Assembly: GCA_013813345.1 (NCBI GenBank)
Contig: JACCRW010000011.1
Coordinates: forward strand, 1-17,362
Length of the DNA: 17,362 nt
Source: Actinomycetota bacterium
GTDB taxonomy: Bacteria > Actinomycetota > Thermoleophilia > Gaiellales > Gaiellaceae
Direction: 5' to 3'
Shown here: one piece after another, positions 7,518 to 13,807 of the stretch
Position numbering within the stretch: the first letter of the stretch is position 1
How the letters are laid out: each line of letters opens with the position of its first letter
Notes under the pieces: model-generated
What the model saw: the letters and a program-made list of their open reading frames with translations, nothing else
The model's database searches: none
What the model was told of the DNA's origin: nothing
Translations under genes and position numbers: made by a program

Positions 7518-8508
7518 CGAGCACGATGCTCGAAGCGGTGCGCTCTGCCGCGATCGCGGCGGCTCCCACGACGCCGACGTGCTTGCCCAGGGCGGACTCG
7601 ACGATCTGCGCCGCCTCTCCGGCCGTCGGCATCGCCTCGGCGCGCACGCGCTCGCGCACGGGCCCGAGCAGCTGCTCGCCGGTGCCGCTCACGACGCCGC
7701 CGCCGAGGACAACCAGCTCCGGCTCGAACAAGTTGACGATCGAGGTGAGGCCGCAAGCGAGGGCGTCGATCGTCGCCTCCCACACCACCGTCGCGCGCGC
7801 GTCGCCGATCTTCGCGGCCGCGGCGACCTCGCCGGCAGTCACCTCTCCCATCCCGGCCTCGCAGGCTCGTTCGGCGATCGACGTTCCGGAGACGTAGGCC
7901 TCGAGGCAGCCCTTCCGCCCGCAGCCGCGGCAGAGTCGCCCGTCGCAATCGACGGTGACATGCCCGAGCTCGCCGCCGTTGCCGCTGGCGCCGCGGTAGA
8001 GCCGTCCGTCGATCACGATCCCGCCGCCGACTCCGGTGGAGATCGTGAGGTAGACCATGTGGCTCGTGCCGGCGCCGGCGCCGTAGCGGTGCTCGCCGGC
8101 AGCTGCGGCGGTCGCGTCGTTCTCGAGGGCGACAGGGAGCCCGAACGCCTCCTCGGCCCGCGCGGCGAGCGGTACGTCGCACCAGCCCGGAAGGTGCGGA
8201 GGCGCAATGAGCACACCGCGCGTCGTGTCGAGCGGCCCGCCCGCGCCGATCCCGACGGCATCGATCTGCGCCCACTCCACACCGGACTCGTCGACTGCCC
8301 GGCGACCGAGCTGGAAGAGGCGCTCGAGCCCTCGCTCCGGCCCCTCCTCGGCGTTCGTCGACTCGACGACGAAGGAGCGCACCCGGCCGGCCGAGTCGAC
8401 GACGCCCGCGGCCAGCTTCGTCCCACCGATGTCCAGCCCGAGCACGTGGGGCGGCCGCGCGAGATCCGAGCCGTCGGCGACGGCGGTCGGCGACCCGAGG
8501 GTCGTCAT
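7510..8508 (-). CDS. ROK family sugar kinase (glucokinase-like)
   Basis: ATP-dependent cytoplasmic hexose kinase of 332 residues with no helix-turn-helix domain, so an enzyme rather than a ROK repressor. The phosphate-binding loop LDIGGTKL is at 25-32, ALENDATAAA at 127-136 carries catalytic Asp131, STGVGGGI is at 157-164, and GGELGHV holds Glu180 and His183. The zinc-finger segment is CRGCGRKGCLE at 193-203. This has C-x-x-C-G spacing, one residue more than the usual C-x-C-G. LVVLGGGVV (265-273) is the C-terminal nucleotide-binding block. The ATG at 8508-8506 shares one base with the TAA of the permease gene (TAATG), with GGAAGGG just upstream. It presumably phosphorylates the monosaccharide released by the downstream glycosidases; glucose, mannose or an amino sugar are all possible. 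Confidence 0.93.
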   Translation of the reverse strand: MTTLGSPTAVADGSDLARPPHVLGLDIGGTKLAAGVVDSAGRVRSFVVESTNAEEGPERGLERLFQLGRRAVDESGVEWAQIDAVGIGAGGPLDTTRGVLIAPPHLPGWCDVPLAARAEEAFGLPVALENDATAAAAGEHRYGAGAGTSHMVYLTISTGVGGGIVIDGRLYRGASGNGGELGHVTVDCDGRLCRGCGRKGCLEAYVSGTSIAERACEAGMGEVTAGEVAAAAKIGDARATVVWEATIDALACGLTSIVNLFEPELVVLGGGVVSGTGEQLLGPVRERVRAEAMPTAGEAAQIVESALGKHVGVVGAAAIAAERTASSIVLDG

Positions 8509-9473
8509 TAGCCCTTCCGTCCCTGGGTGGCGATGCCCTCGATGAAGTAACGCTGGAAGATGGCGAAGATCACGACCATCGGCAGCGTCAGGATCAGCGT
8601 CGCGGCGACGATGATCTGCCACTCGCCCTCGCCGCCGCCGCCGGTTCCGAAGCGGTCGAGGATCGTCTTGATCCCGAGCGGCAGCGTGAAGAGCGCCTGG
8701 TCGCGCAGGTAGATGAGCGGGCTCATCAGGTCGAACCACTTCGCCTGGATCTCGAAGATGAAGGTCACGATCAGCGCCGGCTTCGCGAGCGGCAGGGCGA
8801 TCCGCCGAAACATCGAGAAGTAGCTGTCCCCGTCCATCCGAGCCGCCTCGAAGAGCTCGCGTGGGATCCCGAGGAAGAACTGGCGCTGGAGGAAGATGTA
8901 GAACGCGCTCCCGAAGAAGTTGGGCACCCAGAGCGGATACTGGGTGTTCACCCCGATATGCGGCAGCCAGGCGTGCTCCGTCGTGAACTTCCCGAGCTCG
9001 TTCCAGATGAGGTAGGTCGGGATCAGCGTCACCTGCGGAGGCAGCATCATCGTCGCGAGGAGGAGCGCGAAGAGGAGGTTCCGTCCGGGGAAGCGGAAGT
9101 ACGCGAAGGCGAACGCCACGAGCGCGCTGACGAAGGTGACGCCGAGGGCGGCGAGCGTGCCGATCCAGAGGCTGTTCAGAAGCCAGCTGAGCACCGGCGC
9201 ATCCGGCAGTCCAAAGACCTCGTCGAAGTTCCAGGAGAACGTGCGCGGGATCAACCGGTTGTCGAAGACCTCGTCCTGCGGCTTGAACGAGGCGCTGATC
9301 AGCCAGACGAACGGGTAGAGGAAGAGGACCGACAACCCCGCGAGGAGCGCGATCCAGAAGACCTTCTTGGCGCCGCCGGCCGCCGAGCGCGCCCGGGGCG
9401 GCTCGCGCAGGACCTGCGGGATCGGAGCGCTCGCCGACCCCGTTGCAGGCCCGAGGTTCTCAGTCGAGGACAC
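8508..9473 (-). CDS. carbohydrate ABC transporter permease, MalG type
   Basis: Inner subunit of a CUT1-type sugar importer, 321 residues in the cytoplasmic membrane. A hydrophilic N-terminal tail (about 1-36) precedes the first membrane helix (VFWIALLAGLSVLFLYPFVW). Several further helices follow (LLNSLWIGTLAALGVTFVSA, LLFALLLATMMLPPQVTLIP and others). The EAA loop that docks the ATPase is at about 208-231 (LFEAARMDGDS...RRIALPLAKP), and the last helix is near the C-terminus (IIVAATLILTLPMVVIFAIF). The GTG start at 9473-9471 lies 15 bp after the MalF-type gene stop and is preceded by GAGG. An ATG at 9492 opens a different frame that stops after ten codons. It pairs with the upstream MalF-type permease and the binding protein. 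Confidence 0.95.
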   Translation of the reverse strand: MSSTENLGPATGSASAPIPQVLREPPRARSAAGGAKKVFWIALLAGLSVLFLYPFVWLISASFKPQDEVFDNRLIPRTFSWNFDEVFGLPDAPVLSWLLNSLWIGTLAALGVTFVSALVAFAFAYFRFPGRNLLFALLLATMMLPPQVTLIPTYLIWNELGKFTTEHAWLPHIGVNTQYPLWVPNFFGSAFYIFLQRQFFLGIPRELFEAARMDGDSYFSMFRRIALPLAKPALIVTFIFEIQAKWFDLMSPLIYLRDQALFTLPLGIKTILDRFGTGGGGEGEWQIIVAATLILTLPMVVIFAIFQRYFIEGIATQGRKG

Positions 9474-9488
9474 TGCGCACCTCGAGGC

Positions 9489-10469
9489 TCATTTCTGGCC
9501 GCCCTGGTAGAAGACGAACCGCCTGCTCACCGTCACCTGGATCAGCGTGATCGTGATCGAGATCAGGAAGAGCAGCCAGGCCATCGCCGAAGCGAAGCCG
9601 AGATTGAAGAACTCGAACGCCTGCCGGAAGAGGTAGATCGCGTAGAAGAGCGCGGCGTCGGGAGAGTCCGCTCCCGTTGAGCCGGCGCCGAAGTAGGCGG
9701 TGTATGCCTCCGTGAAGGAGTTGAGACCGGCGAGGGTGAGGATGATGAAGGTGAAGAAGAGCGCCGGGCTGATCATCGGGATCGTCACGTCCCTGAATCG
9801 ACGCCACGCCGACGCGCCGTCGATCGCCGCGGCCTCGTAGAGCTGTTGTGGAACGCCGTGGAGCGCGGCGAGGTAAATCACCATCGTCCCGCCGACACTC
9901 CAGACGCTCAGGATCACGAGGCTCGGCTTGATCCAGCTCGGGTCGGTCGTCCAGAACGGGCCCTGAATCCCGACCAGCTCGAGCGCGCGGTTGACAAGCC
10001 CGACCTGGCCGTTGAAGAGGACGAGCAGCAGGACGGCGGCCGCGACGGGCGGCGTGATCTGCGGGATGTAGAAGATCGTCCGGAAGATCCCGGCGGCACG
10101 GCCGATCCTGGAGAGAATCATCGCCAGCACGAGGGCGACGACCATCGTCGCCGGCACCATCATCAGCGTGAAGACGAAGGTGTTCTTGAGGGCCAGCCGG
10201 ATCTTGTCGTCGTTGAAGAGCTGGCGGTAGTGTTCGGTCCCGACCGACTCCGTCGGGGAGAAGCCGGCGATCTGCTCGATGCCGTAGTTCGTGAACGAGA
10301 GGTACGCGCTCGCGATCATCGGCCCGGCCGTCAGGAAGATGAAGCCGAGGAACCACGGCGCGAGGAACGCATAGGCGGTCCAGGTCTCTCGCTCCCGGAA
10401 GCCGGAAAACCAGCGCCGGGCCCTGGAAGGAGGGCCCGGCGCTGTGCCGCTCGTCGCGACGCTCGCCAC
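9489..10469 (-). CDS. carbohydrate ABC transporter permease, MalF type
   Basis: Partner membrane subunit of the sugar importer, 326 residues. Helix 1 is TAYAFLAPWFLGFIFLTAGP (31-50). Later segments include FVFTLMMVPATMVVALVLAM and IPQITPPVAAAVLLLVLF. The EAA docking loop is at about 210-234 (LYEAAAIDGAS...RDVTIPMISP). The only in-frame start before helix 1 is the GTG at 10469-10467, which follows the TAG of the binding-protein gene after nine bases and in the same frame. No good ribosome-binding site is visible. Codons 10-19 form a perfect 12-bp stem-loop, so translation initiation has to cope with strong local structure. Function is secure from the family; substrate is inferred from the mannosidase neighbours. 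Confidence 0.94.
   Translation of the reverse strand: MASVATSGTAPGPPSRARRWFSGFRERETWTAYAFLAPWFLGFIFLTAGPMIASAYLSFTNYGIEQIAGFSPTESVGTEHYRQLFNDDKIRLALKNTFVFTLMMVPATMVVALVLAMILSRIGRAAGIFRTIFYIPQITPPVAAAVLLLVLFNGQVGLVNRALELVGIQGPFWTTDPSWIKPSLVILSVWSVGGTMVIYLAALHGVPQQLYEAAAIDGASAWRRFRDVTIPMISPALFFTFIILTLAGLNSFTEAYTAYFGAGSTGADSPDAALFYAIYLFRQAFEFFNLGFASAMAWLLFLISITITLIQVTVSRRFVFYQGGQK
10413..10442 (-). terminator. GC-rich perfect stem-loop at the binding-protein/permease boundary (terminator or attenuator-like)
   Basis: A perfect inverted repeat with 12-bp arms (GCGCCGGGCCCT and its complement) and a 6-nt loop, inside codons 10-19 of the MalF-type permease gene. In the direction of transcription it is followed by TGGTTTTCC, a short broken U-tract, so it resembles a weak intrinsic terminator. 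The position just after the binding-protein stop is where sugar-importer operons often carry a stabilising or attenuating hairpin that keeps binding protein in excess of permease. The structure is certain; the role is inferred. What is odd is that it lies within coding sequence. Confidence 0.45.
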
Positions 10470-10478
10470 GTCGCTGCG

Positions 10479-11852
10479 CTACTTCGCCTTGTCGATCGCG
10501 GTCTGAGCCTCGCGCTGGGCCTGGTCGAGCGCCGCACGCGGGCTCTGCTGGCCGTTCAGGACGCGGTTGATCGCGTCGATCCAGGCCTGCCGGAACTCGG
10601 CCGAAGCCGGCGAGAGCGGGATCGCGAACCCGTACCGCGGGGCGCGGACGAGCAGCGTGACCGCGTCGTCGAAGGCCTTCTTGCCGATGGGCTGGTAGAT
10701 GTCCTCGAAGACCGCGACGTCCGCCCGCGTGTTCGCGGTGTAGAGGCCGGTGAACGCACGACCCTGCCGCTTCCGGAGGTCGAAGCGAGCCTTTCCTACC
10801 TTCTTCCACGCCTCGACCGAGGTCATCGCCTTCATGAACTGGCAGGCGAGGTCCTGATCCCTGGCGCCGCGCGGGATCGCCCAACCGCTGCCGCTGAACA
10901 GCGTGATCGGGCCGCCCTTGCGGTTCGTGAAGTACTTGGCCACGAGGTCGATCTGCGGTGAGTTGTCAGCGAAGACGTTGTAGATGAAGCTCTCGAACGG
11001 CATCGCCCCGATCTGGTTCCGCGCGAACGGGTTCCCGCGGCCGAAGAAGTCGAACGTGTCGCGGTACGCCTTGAAGCGGTTCCAACCGCCGTGGTCGTTG
11101 ATCAGCGAGACGGTGTAGGCGAGCGCAGCGACCGCCTCACGGGTGTTGAGCTGGGCCTTGAGGCCGTCCTTCGAGATCAGGTCCTTGCCGAACCACTTGA
11201 CCCAGAGCGGGAAGAACTCGGGGATCTTAGGATCGAAGCCGATCCGCGTCAGCCTGCCGTCCTCGATCTTGAGCAGCTTCTTGTTCGCCGCTCGTAGCCG
11301 CTTCCAGTTCGTCGTCTGGATATCGGCCATGGCGACGCCTGCGGCCCTCGCGACGTCCTGGTTCACGAGCAACGTGATCTGATTCGTGAACTCGGGCAGC
11401 GCGTAGATCTGCCCCTTGTAGCGAACCTCGCCGAGGGCGGCGGCACGGTACTGCTTCGTGTCGATCGACTGCGACCTGATGCAGTTCGCGAGCGGCAGGA
11501 ACGCATTTCTCGCGGCGTACGTGCCGACGCTGTTGCGGCTGAGATAGACGAGATCCGGAACGTCGCCGGCGGCAAGCCGGGCCAGGAACGCCTGGTCGTT
11601 GAACCCGTTGACCGGATTCGAGACCTCGACCGTGGAGCCGAGCGCGTCCGTGGCGAAGTCGAGCCGGCCCTGAGCGACGTCGTCCCGGCCGCCCATGCCG
11701 TAGATGTTGAGAGTCCTCGACGCGACGCCGGTAGCGGCAGGCGCCTTACCGACTGTTGCGTCCGATTGGGCGCTCGCGAGACCGGCCATGATCGCGACCG
11801 AGAGCGCGATCGTTCCGGCAAACCCCGCCAAGCGAATCCAGCGACCCGACAT
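10479..11852 (-). CDS. extracellular sugar-binding protein of ABC importer (MalE/UgpB-like)
   Basis: Substrate-binding protein of the importer, 457 residues and first gene of the operon. Residues 1-28 form a Sec signal peptide: basic MSGRWIR, a hydrophobic core, then ASA|QS as a likely signal-peptidase I site. No lipobox cysteine is present. The mature part shows family-1 binding-protein features: TLNIYGMGGRDD, LARLAAGDVPDLVYLSRN, QIYALPEFTNQITLLVNQDV, FSGSGWAIPRGARDQDLACQFMKAM. The ATG at 11852-11850 has an ideal AGGAGG site six bases upstream (11859-11864). An in-frame ATG at 11888 would lie upstream of that site and ahead of the signal peptide, and is rejected. The ligand is not readable from sequence; context suggests a mannose-containing oligosaccharide. 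No ATPase gene accompanies it. Confidence 0.95.
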   Translation of the reverse strand: MSGRWIRLAGFAGTIALSVAIMAGLASAQSDATVGKAPAATGVASRTLNIYGMGGRDDVAQGRLDFATDALGSTVEVSNPVNGFNDQAFLARLAAGDVPDLVYLSRNSVGTYAARNAFLPLANCIRSQSIDTKQYRAAALGEVRYKGQIYALPEFTNQITLLVNQDVARAAGVAMADIQTTNWKRLRAANKKLLKIEDGRLTRIGFDPKIPEFFPLWVKWFGKDLISKDGLKAQLNTREAVAALAYTVSLINDHGGWNRFKAYRDTFDFFGRGNPFARNQIGAMPFESFIYNVFADNSPQIDLVAKYFTNRKGGPITLFSGSGWAIPRGARDQDLACQFMKAMTSVEAWKKVGKARFDLRKRQGRAFTGLYTANTRADVAVFEDIYQPIGKKAFDDAVTLLVRAPRYGFAIPLSPASAEFRQAWIDAINRVLNGQQSPRAALDQAQREAQTAIDKAK

Positions 11853-11858
11853 GTGTTG

Positions 11859-11864
11859 CCTCCT
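11859..11864 (-). promoter_or_regulatory. strong Shine-Dalgarno of the sugar-binding-protein gene
   Basis: AGGAGG read on the minus strand, six bases before the ATG at 11852. It fixes that start over the open upstream ATG at 11888. It is one of the best ribosome-binding sites in the window, fitting high production of the binding protein. Confidence 0.85.
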
Positions 11865-11898
11865 GGCTAAGAGGTGGGTAGACCCCAAGGATGGTGGT

Positions 11899-11914
11899 GT
11901 GACAACGTAACCAC
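11899..11914. promoter_or_regulatory. LacI-family operator-like palindrome overlapping the -10 box
   Basis: GTGACAACGTAACCAC is a dyad of the form GTG-N3-ACGT-N3-CAC, centred on a CG step. This matches the general shape of LacI/CcpA-family operators (TG...CG...CA). It covers the proposed -10 of the sugar operon, so a bound repressor would block transcription. The nearest candidate binder is the LacI-family protein encoded at 15582-16643. The pairing of regulator and site is inference. Confidence 0.45.
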
Positions 11915-11933
11915 ATGTTCACGCCGGATTCAA
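11904..11933 (-). promoter_or_regulatory. candidate sigma70-type promoter of the sugar operon
   Basis: On the minus strand TTGAAT (11928-11933) and TACGTT (11904-11909) are separated by 18 bp, giving a plausible -35/-10 pair. Transcription would begin near 11897, leaving a leader of about 45 nt before the ATG at 11852. It is the only gap of useful size in front of the nine-gene run. Assignment is by eye only. Confidence 0.45.
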
Positions 11934-11949
11934 GGCGATCCAGAAAAGC

Positions 11950-13807
11950 GTGCGCCGGCTGAGGGAATACCTGCGCGAGCGCCTCGAGTTGCGCCTTCGG
12001 ATCCTGCGCCTCCTGCGCGTCGCGGGGCTCCGCCTCGTCGGCGGCGCGCTCGCGTTCCAGCTCTTCGCCGGCCTCGCGCCCGTCGCCTTCATCCTCGCCA
12101 CGAGCTCCGTCGTCGGTCGCGTGCCGGCCGCCGTCGAGGCCGGCCTGGACTCGCCGCAATGGCAGTCGTTGCAGAACGCGCTCCTCCTGGCGGGCGCCCT
12201 CTTCGTGCTCCAGCAGCTCTCCTGGCCGTTTCAGTGGGCGGCCGGAGAGCTCGTGACCTGGCGCGTAGACGACGCCGTCCGCGAGCGCGTCGCCGCGGCC
12301 TCGTTCGAGCCGGTCGGTGTCGGGGCGCTCGAAGACCAGCAAACCCTCGACGAGCTTGCCGAGATCGCCGATCCGCAGCGTGGGCTCGGTTTGTCGCCCG
12401 GTACGGCGTGCGCCGGAATGCTCTCGCTCGTCTCCCGGTACCTGCAGTGGCTCGTCGCGTCGGTGTTCATCGGAGTCGTCTACGCGTGGTGGGCCGCGCT
12501 CGCCGTCGCGCTCGGCGCGCTCGCCGTGCGGATCGGGATCCGCTCGGGCGTCGGCCGGCTCGGCGCCTTCGAGGAGTCATTCGGCCCCACGCGCCGGCGA
12601 CGCGACTACTACCGCGACCTCCTCACCTCTCACGGCGCCGCCAAGGAGGTGCGGATCTTCGGGCTCCTGCGGTGGCTCCAGGATCGCTATCTCGCGCGCG
12701 GCCTGAACGCCGTGCAGCCGGTGTGGCGCGCGCGGCGGCGCATCGTCTACCTGCCGTACGCGCTCTCGACTCCCGTCTGGCTGCTGCTCTCGGGGCTGAC
12801 GACGATCGGGGTCGCCCGCGCCGCCGCCGGCGGCGGGATCACCCTCGGCGAGCTTGCATTCACGCTTCAGGGCATCGTCCTCGTCAGCTCGTTCGGCAGC
12901 TTCTTCTTCGAATCCGACTGGCAGACCGAGCACGGTATGCGCCTTCGGCGCGCTCGAGCGGTTCGAGTCGCGCGCGGCGTCGGAGCGCGCGCGAGAGCTC
13001 GGCACCGAGGACGCCGCGATGCGACCCCGCTCCGGAATCCGGTTCGAGGACGTCACCTTCGGCTACGGCGACGGTTCCCGTCCGGTGCTGCGCGGGCTCG
13101 ACCTGGAGATCCCGGCCGGTCGCTCGCTCGCCGTCGTCGGGCTGAACGGCGCCGGCAAGACGACGCTCGTGAAGCTGCTGGCACGTCTCTACGAGCCGCA
13201 GTCGGGGCGGATCGCGGTCGACGGGATCGACGTGCGCGAGTTCCCCGCTGCCGAGTGGCGACGACGGCTCGGCGCGATCTTTCAGGACTTCGTCCACTAC
13301 GGGCTGCCGGTCCGCGAGAACGTGGGCTTCGGCGCGCCCTCGCTGCTCGGCGACGACGCGCGCATCCGTTCGGCCCTCGCGCGCGCCGGCGCGCTCGATC
13401 TCGTCGAGCAGCTCCCGCAGCGACTCGACACGATCCTCTCGCGGGAGTACGAGGAGGGCGCCGAGCTCTCCGGCGGCCAGTGGCAGCGGGTCGCGATCGC
13501 GCGGGCGCTCATGGCGGTCGAGGGCGGCGCGGGCGTGCTCGTCCTCGACGAGCCGACGGCCAACCTCGACGTCCGCGCCGAGGCGGCGTTCTTCGAGAGC
13601 TTCCTGGAGCTGACCCGTGGACTGACGACGATCCTGATCTCGCACCGTTTCTCGACGGTCCGCCGGGCAGACCGGATCGTCGTCCTCGACGAGGGCGCGA
13701 TCGTCGAGCAGGGCACGCACGAGGAGCTGCTCCGGCTCGGCGGCCGCTACGCGGAGCTCTTCCACTTCCAGGCCTCGCGCTTCGCGACGGGCGAGGCGCA
13801 GGAATGA
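11950..13807 (+). pseudogene. ABC exporter half-transporter (membrane + ATPase), frameshifted between domains
   Basis: Type of exporter half-transporter with fused membrane and ATPase domains, about 618 residues if restored. The membrane domain reads from GTG 11950 (MRRLREYLRERLE) in one frame. It has helices such as LVGGALAFQLFAGLAPVAFIL and WLVASVFIGVVYAWWAALAVAL, and the AAKEVRIFGL motif shared with the next gene. Up to ...DWQTEHGM at 12939 it is normal; then CAFGALERFES and the whole ATPase continue in the +1 frame. The ATPase has Walker A GLNGAGKTT (13139-13165), FQDF Q-loop, LSGGQWQ (from 13466), Walker B VLVLDEPTANLD and SHRFSTVR. The stop overlaps the next start (ATGA). The ATPase could be translated alone from ATG 13019. 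Possible explanations are a sequencing or assembly indel, a real mutation, or recoding. Substrate unknown. Confidence 0.8.
12934..12946 (+). other. frameshift site in the first ABC exporter gene
   Basis: Reading passes from frame GGT-ATG-CGC (membrane domain) to frame TGC-GCC-TTC (ATPase linker), a +1 change equal to one extra base or two missing bases. Aligning by eye with the paralogue downstream (QAMARLAWLRG) gives HGM-x-AFGALER, which fits a two-base loss after the ATG at 12937-12939. No classic slippery heptamer or stop codon is visible at the site. Confidence 0.75.

Noticed and set aside
11853..11888. Upstream ATG for the binding protein
   Set aside because: It precedes the ideal AGGAGG site and adds residues before a normal signal peptide.
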